A DNA stretch of 64,000 nt, taken from positions 22,785,577 through 22,849,576 of the forward strand of contig JAVLUZ010000154.1 in assembly GCA_036768485.1 (NCBI GenBank), read 5' to 3'. The notes below the pieces were generated by a model. It did not search any database. It was not told the DNA's origin and was given only the letters and a program-made list of their open reading frames with translations. Source of the DNA: Mermis nigrescens (lineage: Eukaryota; Nematoda; Enoplea; Mermithida; Mermithidae). This document shows positions 45,501-56,574 of this stretch, one piece after another. Both the position numbers and the translations under genes were made by a program. Position 1 is the stretch's first letter. Every line of letters starts with the position of its first letter.

Positions 45501-48500
45501 TTTCAAAATTTTCCATTTTTTTACGAATCACAAATGATTTTGTCTACCAGAAGTCGAAAAAAAGATGTTTTAGGCATAATGCACGGATTTTTTAGACAAT
45601 TTTTGACACTATTGGGAAAACTTGAGGCTCCACCACACATGGGCCTGGGGGGTTAGGGGGAAGGGTATGCACCCTCCAGAAGTTGAAATACCCCCCCAGA
45701 AATCAAAATACCCCCCAGAAATTTTTTTTGCTTTTTTAGCAATTTTTTGATGCCATTGGATAGTGCTCGATGAGAAACGTCGAAAAATGGTGTTTTTTCG
45801 CTAAACGACCACTTTTAAGACCATTTTTGACCTTTAAAATTTTTTCACCACCCCCCAGAAATTTTTCACCCCCCCAGAATTTTGCTGCTGCCCACCTATG
45901 GGCTCCACCCCTTGTAAGAAAATCCTAGATCCGCAAGTCGCCACGCCGCTGTACACAAGCTTATGTACTTAGACACAATTTAGTGAAAAATATATTCTTT
46001 AAGAACTTCTGCAAAGAGCGTCACAATTATTTTCAAAAATATACAGAAATAATGGGCATAGACGATTAAAGCCTCCACATAATTAGTGACTGGCATCTAA
46101 AATTTCCTAAAAAGTTTTTATTCATCAAACAACCTGAAAAATACAGGACAGGTTATGTAAAGTTAATATAAGAAAATAATGAGAACGACGGAAGACAATT
46201 TTTATAGAGCTTAATTGGTAAATTTTCGTACTTGTGTCCTAGGATATGCTGCAATTGGCAATTTAACATTCAGATGACGTCGAAAAATTCGTTGACTCGT
46301 CCGCACGTGCTTCGCCATTGCACGCTTTGTCTGGCAGGCGGATCTCACCAGAATTTTTAATTGATGAAGCTTCAGAAGGTGCTAGTTTTTTTCTTCCGAA
46401 TAAAATGCTCCTTTATTTCCAAATTTGAAAAATTTTAGAGCGTTTTAAGGACGACAGGAAAAGTTTTAATCAGTCTGCCGTAAATGGCTTAAAGTTTGTC
46501 GAAGTGGAGGACCAAATCCTTGATGGCTCCAAGGGGCAGTGCTCCTTCACTATGCCCAAGTATCAAGTATCTTGGACGTACCAGCCGAAATACAATTTGG
46601 CGACAATAATGCTGAATGCATCTTTGGGTCATAATAGGTGGACCGGTCTTGGCTTTGGAAAATCAATGGTGAATTTCAGTTCCTTGAAAACATTACTGAT
46701 TGTTACAGAAAGAGGCATATAGTATATATAGTCCTGTCCATAAGCATAAAGCAATGCTAGTTTGATGGGGTCAGCCGGTCTGTGGGGTTAGCCATAGCTG
46801 TTATGAGCCAAATAGCCTCAAGAACTTGTTTAAATGCTAAATAGCGTAAAAACTAAGCTAATACACAGTTTCTAATGAATTTGAAGCGATATCACAGAAA
46901 GTTATGGATGTTCATCCCGATCTTCGACTCATTTGTTTCTTTTTTCCAGAAAAAATTTCCATTTTTCTTTTTCGGGTGTCTGGATACACAAGTGCATGTC
47001 TGTCATGTCCAAGAGGTAGGTACCTACAATGAGGTACCCACACTAACGTCTTGCTGATAGACGACATCCTTTAATAACTTGATTTGCAATTTTTAGAAGT
47101 GTAAATTTGCATCGATGCCCATATTTATTTGAATCCTTACTCGAATCATCAATTTCGGTAGACCGTACACTATCTGTTCTAGAGCGCGCATTATTTTTTA
47201 GAGTATTTAGCGATTCCATTTCTCGCTTAACCCTCAAATAATGGTGTTTTTAGAAAAGATATAAAAAATGCCGTTAATAAAACGTTTTCCTGATTTTTGC
47301 AATTTCAGGGGCTTTATTCTGGCCGGATAAAACTGATTATTCTGACCACATCGTTCAACTTACGTCCAAAAAGTCCTGTTTGAAAAATCGTTTGCAATTG
47401 ACTCCAGATTTCTGTGCTATATGTCTGGGTTTTTCGCTGTCGAAATTGCGATAAATGTTAGACTGTATTAAATTTGAAAAATAATTCTTCTAAACTGTTC
47501 ATTGAATATCAGCAATCGTCATTTCTACCACCAGTGACATAAACTAGCCACCCTGTCTTAAAGAGACCAGCTCATTTCTTTTAGAGGGTCAAATGTCCAA
47601 ATTTACAATACAAATTAGTTCCTCAGAGTCTTTTTTATGAAATCGTTTTGCGCTAAAACTTCAGAATCTGAGTGCCAAACACAATAAGTGAAAAAATTTC
47701 GGATATATTCGGTAAATATTTTTTGAAAGTAGAGAAAGCTTTCGTTCTTTCGTTGAAGTCAATAAATGTAATCAGCATTTAAGCTATGAACTATCTGTTC
47801 TTTTGAGCTGTATAAGCAATCGGTTTTTCAAAAAAATCGTTATAATTATATAACATCGTTAGCGATTTTTCTTTTTTTCCAAAATAGTTTTAGAAATCGA
47901 AGAATGGTGTCTCAATTTTGTCTTGAAGTTGCCATTTTGTCGTAAACATATAAGAGCTGTCAGTCGAACTGAGGTAGCAGGGCTTACAAAATCTGCTTTT
48001 CAGATAAAGAACGAAGTAGTTAGGTATTTACCTAGATAACGAGCATGTAAAAGAAATGTACCTACATTACCCTACTCATAATCATGTTCGAATGTCCAAT
48101 AATTCAATCCTCGGGTTTTTTTAGGAATCTCGTTTTTATTTGTTTATTTGTTAAGGAAAAAGCAGACATGATAGTCGTCTATGATTTTCTGGGGTATCCC
48201 GAAATGCGAGATGCACATAATGACGGATTCGACGAACCTTTGGTTGACTTAAGTCAAGATGTTGAAATGACAAGCCTTGAATACGACGAAAGAAAATCTA
48301 TAAAATCAATTTTCAGACGCCTGATTGACACGGGTGATAAAAATGTAAGTTTCAATTTTTTCCTCATGTCGCCATATCGAATTAGCAATATTTTGTTAGA
48401 AAATAGGTATCGGTTTTCCAAGTCATTTGCATTTTACTAAGTTCGCTGATTGCTGCCAATAGATTTTTTATTCCATTGAAGTTGTGCTCGATCTTTAACG

Positions 48501-48780
48501 TTTTTATCTGCTTTCTTTACTCAAGGACACGCTTCTAATAAATCCTGAAGAAGGTAATTGTCAGCATTTCATATTCACTAGAGGAGGACCAATTTTTCCT
48601 TACGCCAGCAATCGCTTTCGACTCGGGAAATATGACGATCATCCGGTGGTAATGTTGGTGTGCGGAATGGAGCAGTGCGTGCCAAAAGTAAAAATGAATT
48701 CTGCACTACGTACTCACGACGCATGTCCCTTGCAAACGCATCTAAGTTCATTCGAGAAGTTTGGACCCCCAGAAACCTAA
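39406..48780 (+). CDS. Tandem DOMON-domain protein, 5' end missing
   Basis: Seven exons joined in consistent phase: 39406-39563, 44381-44439, 44779-45104, 46274-46378, 46439-46668, 48156-48344 and 48526-48780. All introns are GT-AG. They encode about 439 residues to the stop. Two DOMON domains follow one another. Each has a beta-rich start (CSF...W.L; CSFTMP...SWTY), a WTGIGFGDTM or WTGLGFGKSM core, then RNSDIVMVSV or KADMIVVYDF, P..D, FSRLIEAFDYDD or FRRLIDTGDKN, a FIFPVSGG or FIFTRGGP strand and a closing C...QC. DOMON domains are extracellular and bind haem or sugar in characterised members; the ligand here is unknown. Paired cysteines suggest secretion. No cytochrome b561 or monooxygenase domain is seen. 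The start and signal peptide lie upstream and were not found. Confidence 0.85.
40151..42520 (+). repeat. Family V copy 2, in DOMON intron a-b
   Basis: Starts TAGGTAGCGCGTTAGCGCG, then TACCTATAATATACTTGGG and CAGCTATAACGGGACAC. The right part holds four tandem units of about 275 bp (anchors GTTTACA at 41384, 41661 and 41935, with a degraded fourth near 42205). Each unit has GTTTACAC...GTGTAAAG inverted pairs. Confidence 0.85.
41330..42440 (+). repeat. ~275-bp tandem units within family V
   Basis: Each unit reads, in order, GGCGCGTTTGTTTACAC, GATGTAAAGTGGTTTACA, GTAATATCCGAGTAATATC, ACGAATCTGACTAAAATC and GTGTAAAGTTTACACT. Spacing between anchors is 277 and 274 bp. Confidence 0.85.
42571..43355. 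mobile_element. Family T element C
   Basis: TA|GCAAAGAAAAATGCTCCG ... CGGAGCATTTTTCTTTGC|TA with TIRs of about 190 bp and a short middle. Exact TA on both sides. Best-preserved short member of the family. It lies 50 bp after a family V copy. Confidence 0.88.
43360..44380. other. Rest of DOMON intron a-b
   Basis: AT-rich with a hairpin remnant (GAGGCGCCGAAAAAATTTCG at 43376) and a degraded family K-like block around 43720-43930. No exon was recognised. Confidence 0.4.
44381..44439 (+). CDS. DOMON gene exon b
   Basis: Short exon RNSDIVMVSVLNGRVIVFD plus two bases; acceptor ccattgcag, donor TG|GTAAGT. Middle strands of DOMON domain 1. Confidence 0.9.
44779..45104 (+). CDS. DOMON gene exon c
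   Basis: Acceptor aatatttag; finishes a Cys codon, then HGIGHQEPMVDKKQD, FSRLIEAFDYDDKPLMD, FCQDFIFPVSGG and VPLVKRICNIAQC; donor GCAA|GTACGT. Completes domain 1. Confidence 0.9.
45197..45951. mobile_element. hAT-like MITE with nested family K
   Basis: Left end CAGGCGCGGATTTAGAGG, right end the inverse of CAGCGGCGTGGCGAC followed by TTGCGGATCTAGG. Flanks tacgcaat and tacacaag agree at six of eight. A family K copy occupies 45640-45905, and a diverged hairpin CGGTGCTTTGTGCCG lies near 45447. Confidence 0.65.
45640..45905 (+). repeat. Family K copy
   Basis: From CACATGGGCCTGGGGGGTTA to TTTTGCTGCTGCCCACCTAT, with GATGCCATTGGATAGTGC in the middle. Confidence 0.75.
46274..46378 (+). CDS. DOMON gene exon d (linker)
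   Basis: Acceptor aacattcag; DVEKFVDSSARASPLHALSG to FLIDEASE; donor GAAG|GTGCTA. Links the two domains. No stand-alone ORF marks it; it is supported by splice sites and matching phases on both sides. Confidence 0.75.
46439..46668 (+). CDS. DOMON gene exon e
   Basis: Acceptor aaattttag; RFKDDRKSFNQSAVNG, then GQCSFTMPKYQVSWTY and RWTGLGFGKSM; donor ATG|GTGAAT, the same position as the end of exon a, as expected for duplicated domains. Confidence 0.9.
46675..48155. other. DOMON intron e-f, nothing recognised
   Basis: AT-rich intron without a clear repeat family or additional exon. Confidence 0.4.
48156..48344 (+). CDS. DOMON gene exon f
   Basis: Acceptor tttgttaag; EKADMIVVYDFLGYPEMRD to FRRLIDTGDKN; donor AAT|GTAAGT, phase 0 at both ends. 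It covers the part of domain 2 that exons b and c cover in domain 1. Confidence 0.88.
48526..48780 (+). CDS. DOMON gene exon g (stop at 48778-48780)
   Basis: Acceptor ttactcaag; DTLLINPEEGNCQHFIFTRG, RFRLGKYDDHPVVMLVCGMEQC, then a 32-residue tail ending FEKFGPPET and TAA. An alternative donor, CCAAAA|GTAAAA in phase 0 just after MEQCVPK, could instead join a later exon such as 53582-53917; the tail is therefore less certain than the domain. Confidence 0.78.
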   Translation, partial: DTLLINPEEGNCQHFIFTRGGPIFPYASNRFRLGKYDDHPVVMLVCGMEQCVPKVKMNSALRTHDACPLQTHLSSFEKFGPPET

Positions 48781-49134
48781 AAACTCCCGCAGGTACAAAA
48801 ATATGTGTATTTTTAAACTTTTCCTTTTTTCGCAAGTTTCCGATTTCAGTATGGATACAGTTGGATAAAAAACACTGAAAAATTTATTTTATTTGCGCGA
48901 TCTAACATTTTTTCGTCTTTTGTAACTTCGAATCTGTTTTGGGCCACAATAAGACTTCCTAGAATTGTGGTCCTGTCTATTTAAGGCTATTATTAAAGTT
49001 TTCTAAGGATCATCAAATCTCTTAGTTTAAGTATGTTTAGCAGTGATAAGTAAGGAATAATATTCGATATGATGGAGTAATATTTTCTCTAATGAAAGAT
49101 TACTTCTATGTATTAAATCAGACTTCCTTTATTA

Positions 49135-50930
49135 TAGGTAGCGCGTTAGCGCGTACCTATAATATACTTGGGTACCCTAACACCTGTGCACCCCCTACAG
49201 CTATAACAGGACACAGCTAGAAGGTGCGGCTTTTTTTAAAAGATAGATAATAAAAAATTCGCTGCCCGTATTTTTTTGTTTTTTTCTTGAAACTCAAAAC
49301 TGGCTGTGTAAAGAAGGTGTAAAGTTTTTGTGTAACGTTATAACATAGGATAAATTTTGGGAGGTTTTTTAGGCGGCATGTGGACAACTCAGTATTGACT
49401 CCTCAAATAAATTAATGGCACAGATTTGTAGAAGAAGGGATGCTCCAAAATGGTTTTTTTTGTTTGTTGAAATTCGCATTTGTTCTCGAATTGGAGTGTA
49501 AAGAGTGCGAAAATCTGGGGGTGAAAAAGCACATTTTGGTCGAGTTTTCAACTTGTTTATGTCTGATACTAACTCCGGTTATGAGTTTTTTAAAATGTTT
49601 TCTGACAGAAATGTAAAGCGGATCAAGGGCTACAATCTGCTTACAAGCAGACTTTTCTACGCTCAATAGGGAGTTAGGTCCTGGGTAAAGTCTACACTCT
49701 AGTCGATTGTGTAAAAAACAGATTTTAACTAATAATTCTCTGCCAGCTTTTTCCGCTCATGGGTCGGGCTGAAATGAGTATAACAGTAATCAAGCAGCTT
49801 CTAGGGGCTACACGTCGCAGCAAATCGCGTTAAAAAACGCAATATTGAGTTATTTATAGGGGTGTAAAGTTCGAAATCAGACGTGAAAAATGGGCGAAAA
49901 AACACGTTTTTTCCTCAATTTTGATTGGTAAATCATATCAAATAATTTTTGCAACAGAATTTTTGCACATAGAAACGTACTTCGACTCGAAAGCTACAAA
50001 CTGTACCAAACCGAATTTCTTTACACTCAATGGGGAATACGGTACGGATTTTTAAAGTTTACAATGTTCTGAATGATGGAAAATATGTCTTTGTTTGGGT
50101 TTTGTTCACCACTTTCTTCTTTCAGAAGTCAGGATAGGTCCAATAGAATAAAAATAAAGTGCCTTATATGGGGTGTATGTCCTAGCGAATCGCGTATGTC
50201 TAAACCAATATTAAGCGAGTGTAAAGTCAAGAGTGGGGTGCTTTAAACAGGTTTCTATCTTGTTTCTTTCTGCCAGCTTCTCCGGTTATGAGTCAGGGAC
50301 ATCATTCTCAAGTCTGTAAATGAACCTGAAACCAAATTCGATACGCAATTTTGGCGCGTATGTATACACTCAACAGTTCAGTAAAGTGGTTTAAACCAAT
50401 GTTAATTTATCCTTACGACATTATGGAGACTTAATATTTTCATAAAAGTTGGTCGTAATATCGAAGAAATATTAAAATTACGATTCTGACTAAAATTTTT
50501 TTGCACTAGGTGTTAACATATCGTTTACACTACATATTAATGTTCGTTTTAGAGCCTTGCGGAAACCTAATTTTTCCTTATGACTAGAAATTTTTAAGGA
50601 ATCAAGTGTGAGAAGTCGGTTAGACACATTTTTTTAACAACAGTAGTGTAAACTGTTTTACACCTAATGTTAATTTGTCATCAGACCATTGTTGAGACGT
50701 GATGTCTTTATAAATGTTGATTGTAATATCCGCGTAATATCAGATTTACGAATCCGACTAAAATCTTCTGTGCATTCTGTGTATGTAAGTAAACACTGCA
50801 TATGAACTTTTGACCTAGAGCCTTGCAAAAACAATATTTTTCTTAAATTCAAAAAACAATAAATCAAGTGTGAGATGCCAGTTGGGCGCGTTTGTTTACA
50901 ATGATGCTTTTCAAAAAGTGGTCTTATAAC
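49135..50930 (+). repeat. Family V copy 3, downstream of the DOMON gene
   Basis: Same opening TAGGTAGCGCGTTAGCGCG as copy 2 and the same order of blocks. Tandem anchors lie near 50360, 50632 and 50892. Open frames on either strand here coincide with similar frames in copy 2 and are repeat-derived. Confidence 0.85.
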
Positions 50931-51488
50931 GATCAGAACATAGGTTCTGGCTTACTGCTGATGCTACAGTCTTATGTATTTCATGTAATTCTGTGCATGA
51001 GAATCAATTTTCAGCTCATTATCAAGTGACTACAGAAGTGATTGAAAAATTGCCTACAGTAATATAGTTTTGAAAAGTAAACATTCATGTCTCATGTAAT
51101 TGTCAAGTACAATATTATGATTGTTGCTTCAGCCAAAGTCACTTCAGTTTTTGAGTACAGTGATTCAAAAATTGTTATTCATGCATGTTGCTCCGCATTC
51201 ATAATGGTTTGCTTTAGAAATTGTTATAAGTGTTGGTTACGTTATCATACATGTGTAACTTTATCATAAATGCTTTGATCCGCAGGTTATTGATTTATCG
51301 TTCTTTGACTTGTTGAATAAGCTTTATTACTGTACGTAGTGTTAATGCGGGTATTGATAGAGTGAGTTGAGCGAATGCGAATGCAAGTATAAATTGCTAA
51401 GATGGAAGCAGTACCTAATGACATTCGCTACAACACTGACAAAGATAGGAATAACTACTATTTTTTGCTAACAAAAAGTTGGGTACTA

Positions 51489-52776
51489 GCAAGAAAGAAT
51501 GCTCCGAAGGAACAAAAAAGGTAGAATATACTTGGAACAAAGAATCATCAAGGACGTAGAAGGAGGGGACTAGAAAAAGCTCCTATCTACAAATGTCACA
51601 AAATTTGCTAAAACTCAGAAATTTCCTAAACAAAGAAAAAATGAAAGTAAGTAAATCAAAGAAAAAACCTACCTGTGCCTAAAACTGCAAGATCTGCTAA
51701 AAATCAGACTTTTTCTAAGCAACGCAAAAATCGAAGTATATTCTGCGGCCTCTGAAAAAAATAGGTGAACCTTCTCATATTGTCTACCATACAGTGGGCG
51801 GTTCCAAAATTCTGAGGGGGTTTTCGAATTGGAATATTGGCCTTAAAAATAGTGCTATCGTGAAGAAAACACCATTTTTAAACGTTTCTTGTCGAGCTCT
51901 ATCTATTGGTACCTACCAGAAAAACCCAAAAAGAGCAGAAAGATTTAAAAATTGAATTCTGGAGGTATTGTTGGGTATTTGCGTTTTCTTGTTGGGTATT
52001 TTGCCTTGGGGTGCATACTCCTCAAACCCCCTACGTCTAGGTATGGTGTCCAATGCTTCATATAAAGCTTATAAAATGAATCTCAAATCTGCGTTTTTGC
52101 TAATCACTTGCAACGTTAATTTATTCGATATTGTGGCTAGATAAATATTACAAAAAGTTATATCCTATGATTATTTGCGATACCGCAACGAAAGACTGTG
52201 ATTTCTATATAATGCATGCGTCCATTCAGTACTCTTCTGGCGCTTAATCCCACCAGACCACCCGGATTTCATTCCTGCCCATGTAAACTGATAACCATTA
52301 GGCATGGGAGGTTAGGGGTATGCACCAGTGTTCAATCAGAAACGTCGAAAATTGCCGTTTTTCCAACATACCATAATTACTATTTTTTGACCCAGAAAAA
52401 TATTGCAACATGGCGCTGCTCAGCTATGGCGATATCTGCTTTTGCAGATTGAGTGGTTAAGTTATCTAGCCCAATGTTTTATCTTTGTTCGACAGGATGC
52501 TGCTTTCTTCTGCAGGCCGCAGAATATACTTCGATTTTTGCGTTGCTTAGAAAAAGTCTGATTTTTAGCAGATCTTGCAGTTTTAGGCACAGGTAGGTTT
52601 TTTCTTTGATTTACTTACTTTCATTTTTTCTTTGTTCAGGAAATTTCTGAGTTTTAACAAATTTTGTGACATTTGTAGATAGGAGCATTTTCTAGTCCCC
52701 TCCTTTTACGTCCTTGATAATTCTTTGTTCCAAGTATATTCTACCTTTTTTTGTTCCATCGGAGCATTTTTCTTGC
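51489..52776. mobile_element. Family T element D
   Basis: TA|GCAAGAAAGAATGCTCCG ... CGGAGCATTTTTCTTGC|TA. TIRs reach about 260 bp and include a doubled inner segment (CTAAAACTCAGAAATTTCC, then AAAAATCAGACTTTTTC). A family K copy at 51785-52050 forms part of the middle. Confidence 0.85.
51785..52050 (-). repeat. Family K copy, inverted
   Basis: From GTGGGCGGTTCCAAAATTCT to CCCCCTACGTCTAGGTATGG. Sits between the TIRs of family T element D. Confidence 0.6.
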
Positions 52777-52779
52777 TAG

Positions 52780-53581
52780 TATTCTAATACATAAGATAGA
52801 ATATACCATTTTTGACTTTTATAAACATAAGTCCTAACCATCGAGGCCAAAATGGCGGAAAAAGCGGTACCTCTGTATACATATGTACACAGATGCATTT
52901 TCAAGGTCTAATTTTTTATTTTGAAAAATGACACGTTAGGTCAGTCCTATTAAAACGAGTCGATTTGACAGCAACAATCTTACCAAAAAATAAGATTTTT
53001 TAATCAAACTAAATTTAAAATTTTACAAAAATTGAAGGAAAAGCCTATATCTTTTAGAAAAATTGCACACCAATTTATTAGGACAGTGAAACTTATATGT
53101 TTAGTATTCTTCTAGCTATCTATCTGGAAAGCTGAAGTCCGCTGAGTATTGAATCTGTCATTGACAATCAGTATGGTTCGTTAAGTTTTCTGCAACCTCT
53201 CAGAGAATGTTTCTTTCAAATTTGCTTTCATCGCTTGAAGTCTCGTAATACGGAAAGGAAACAACCTCATTTAAATGCATAAGTAGGTACATAAAATGTA
53301 GGGAAGTTAGCAACTATAACTTATAGGAAAGAATGATCAGAACGTCGATGATAAGTTTGTTATTCTTGGTCAATATGAAAAAATATTGAATGAATTATAT
53401 ATTCATACTAGCCTATAATCTGTTTCACACATGGTGGGGCATAAATTTTAAAAACTATGTCCAACAATAAGATAACATATTGCGATCATGGCTTGATTTG
53501 ATATATAATTATCGTAATCCGTCGGCTTACTTTCGAACAAATTCTTAAAATTTGTGCCCAATCTTATGCACGCGGTTTCAG
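52780..53581. other. Spacer, nothing recognised
   Basis: AT-rich. Near 53410 a sequence CTATAATCTGTTTCACACA resembles the end of the 233-bp MITE family at 58688. Confidence 0.4.
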
Positions 53582-53917
53582 GAAGAGACACTTGCAATCG
53601 GTGGCAGTAAAGGTGATGCTGAAAATAATTCGAAAGAAGAGATAAAGCGGCTGCCTGTACAAAATGTGGAACAATATCAATCTCAGATTCTAACAACTGC
53701 ATTAATAGCAACAGAAAAAACACCGGACTTCGAAGGAGACGAAATTTCAGCAACTACTTCGTGGGATATATATTCACCTCCTCCTTTCCGAACTGTTGTT
53801 TTTCCCCAAATTCCAGAAATATCAAATTTTGGCGGTTCAAGTAACAAATTTATCTCGCCGTTCGCACTATATAGCTCCTATATGACGCCAAGACAGAGCA
53901 CAATTCATAGATATTAG
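53582..53917 (+). CDS. Possible exon, function unknown
   Basis: Acceptor cgcggtttcag, then 111 codons, EETLAIGGSKGDAENNSK to TPRQSTIHRY, and TAG. It is polar and low in hydrophobics, like a linker or tail. Two inner donors are possible; TCAA|GTAACA would leave phase 1, which fits the next exon at 54407. It could belong to the saposin-type gene or be an alternative end of the DOMON gene. No family was recognised. Confidence 0.4.
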   Translation, partial: EETLAIGGSKGDAENNSKEEIKRLPVQNVEQYQSQILTTALIATEKTPDFEGDEISATTSWDIYSPPPFRTVVFPQIPEISNFGGSSNKFISPFALYSSYMTPRQSTIHRY

Positions 53918-54152
53918 GGAAAGGATGTTTGATAATGATGAATAGCATAATCAGGCAGGAAATTTGTAAAAAATAATTCAAAATAGATTTATCTGATAGG
54001 GGTTTCGAGCCAGTAAATAAAATCATGGGCAATGTGCATTTACCAGAAAGATCAAAGATCATTTATCAGAAAAATCGATGTGGTTAAACGTTAGAATTGC
54101 ATAAGAACAACAATATAGGCTGCGGTTCCAAGCACTTTTGCAAATAGCGATT

Positions 54153-54210
54153 TAATAATAATAATAATAATGATAATAATAATTGTAATAATTATATTAA
54201 TAATAATTTT
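54153..54210. repeat. (AAT)n microsatellite
   Basis: Runs of AATAATAATAAT with a few substitutions. Confidence 0.95.
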
Positions 54211-54406
54211 GCTTATAAATGATTTTAATTCTTTATCTTTTGCCTCAATTTGATCTTACTTTCAAAAAAGTTTTCTTATCTTTTCACTTTCACTTTCAGT
54301 TTCAGTTACAGTTTCAGTATTTTCTTTCCGTACTGTAAAAAATGCTATGTGCTAGTTCTTGACCACAATGTTGCATCGATTTGTATAATTATTTCCATTT
54401 TATCAG

Positions 54407-54519
54407 TTAAGCGAGCTTGTCAGCTAAGGAGCGATCACGAATCTTGCAAGATATTCATCGATGACTATATATCTCTTGTTTTTGGTGTTCTACCTGAAAT
54501 GGATCCGGTTATACGAAGG
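54407..54519 (+). CDS. Exon of a saposin-type (SapB second half) protein
   Basis: Acceptor attttatcag and donor CGAAGG|GTAAGT bound 113 bases: two bases of a codon, then 37 codons without stop. The peptide KRACQLRSDHESCKIFIDDY followed by ISLVFGVLPEMDPVIRR matches the C...C..fid.Y...i...lpemdP pattern of the second half of saposin B domains, small disulphide-linked lipid-binding folds found in lysosomal and secreted proteins. The first half of the domain should be in an exon upstream, which I did not find. Confidence 0.6.
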
Positions 54520-55434
54520 GTAAGTAAATAATTCATTATGTATGCTGTTGCCATCTTTATGAACATTTAGTTAATTACTGATTCTGCAAAATATTTAATC
54601 TTTAAAAGAATGCATACGTGACAAAAATGTAAATATTCATCTGATTGTTGCATAGGAATCACTAATGTCGGTGCTTCAATTCATGGTTCAGTGTAACATT
54701 ACATAATCTAAAAATTGTGGAAACACTCCATATCACTTTTGTGTGTCTCAGAATCGGCCATGCTCAATAGCCAAGATTAATTTTTAATACGGTTTCAAAC
54801 AGAGCCTCCGGTTGAGCTTAAGCATAGGTGCTAGATAAAAGTTATCGAGCTAAAAAGTCAGCAATAAAGATGACTAAATTTGTGCAAAAAGCGGCTTGGT
54901 AGTGGAAAAAGGATATAATGACTTCAAAAACACTTCATTAAAAGTACTTTAAACAATCTTGGAAAATAATCACATTTTTAAGACACCTACTCGTACATAT
55001 AACTACGAGTATTTCTCCTTCTCTTAAAACCTTTATTGCAATTTTTCTGTCTCTTGAGGATCATGCAGAGATCTTCTTTAAAAGAATAACTAGCGATTAC
55101 GAAAAGGACAACAATTTTTCCTACCTGTAAAATAGCGACACGGAGATAGCTTCTATATAAAATAACTACGGATGCTCTGTTCTCTGACGTAAAAATACCA
55201 CATTAGCTTTTTGATTGAAGTTTTTTACTGCGTTAAAAACTCAGGAAGAACTGCCCATTTCTGTAAAAAGATGATACAGTTCGTTACTACATGTAAGTAA
55301 TAATAAAATTTTTTATTTTATTGATTTTTATGTTTAGTTTTAGTAATTTCTTCCCCAGAGAAAAGAGGCAATATCCAATCTCATCTTACTTTTTGTCTAT
55401 TTCTTAATTGCAGAGGGCTGGATACGGTATTTAC

Positions 55435-56569
55435 GAATGGGGTCGAATTCACTTTCGCCGCATAGGTCATTTCCGCCGCATAGTTCACTTCCGCCGCATA
55501 GTTCATTTCCGCTGCATAGTCGCATAGTAGTACGGAACAGTCGCTATCGTTATTAATTGCACAAAGTGCATTTTAGCGCAGAGTAATGAGCATTTGAAAC
55601 ATAGAACTTATACGGGTTTCCGTTTAATTAAAAAAATGTAATAAAAGTTTTTTAGTAAAAAATAAAATGTCCGACTACAAAATGTAATAAAAAATTTTTA
55701 TTAAAAAATATTATGTCCGACTTAGATAACTGGGTTCAGTTATTAGGTAGCTATTTCATAGTCATAAAGCCATATTATGTAGCGTTGGATAAGCAGTTCC
55801 TTCCTGGATCGTCCTGTAAACTTTAATCAGTAAATGAGGTAAGGCAAAATTTTACCACGCATTCACTGTTAAAAATTGAATTTTAAATGAGCTTTTCTTT
55901 GTCGAAAAATTTGGTGCTAACAACGCGAATTAATTTGCTGTTATTAATTGAAAGCGATGTTTTATTAGTCATCGAATAATTGTCTTAATAATAGTTCAGT
56001 TTTTGTTGCATAGTGTTGTCATTTAAGACGAATGAGCACTTCCATGCACCTGATTTTATAAATTCTTTTCAACAGATACAATCACACATAAATATAGAGC
56101 ACAGAAAAGTATGAGAATAAGTGGGGTGTGACTGAACCCCCGTATATATTCGTATTGGTGAGACTAAATGTACGAGTATTGAAGCTAGTACGAATTTGCC
56201 TAAGGAGAAAAAATGCATTTTTATGTAAGAAAGTCTTAAAAATGTAGGTGGTTCGCATCGTGAGAATTATTTACCATGAATTACCTTAAATGTGGCTAAA
56301 GATGACTTTTGCAGCCAATATAGTAGAAAATTATTGAAAAGTCCTATTTAATGACCTTGCGTTGAAAAATGTAGGAAAATGCAGTTTTTACCGGCTATCC
56401 CAGCAAAGTTTACAAGGAATAAGACCATTTTATGTTGGGTCCGCCCCCTCACTTTGGCAAATCGTAGCGCATATAGCAATTATTCCGTAATATGCGGTGG
56501 AACTGTACTATGCGGCGGAAGTGAACTATGCGGCGGAAGTGACCTATGCGGTGGAAATGCACCCCAATC
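55435..56569. mobile_element. Foldback-like element with 18-bp inverted arrays (FB3)
   Basis: Left end GAATGGGGTCGAATTCAC, then units of CGCCGCATAGTTCACTTC about four times (55445-55527). The right end is the same array inverted (GAACTATGCGGCGGAAGT units, 56485-56560) closing with ACCCCAATC. A 4-bp ttac flanks both ends and may be the target duplication. Interior is unique AT-rich DNA without a transposase. Lies in the putative saposin-gene intron. Confidence 0.78.
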
Positions 56570-56574
56570 TTACG

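Noticed and set aside
53448..53753. Minus-strand ORF with a hydrophobic start resembling a signal peptide
   Set aside because: It overlaps the better-supported plus-strand exon 53582-53917 and has no splice partner.
55400..55520. An exon starting after ttaattgcag at 55413 as continuation of the saposin-type gene
   Set aside because: The reading frame immediately enters the 18-bp tandem arm of FB3, so the protein would be repeat-encoded.
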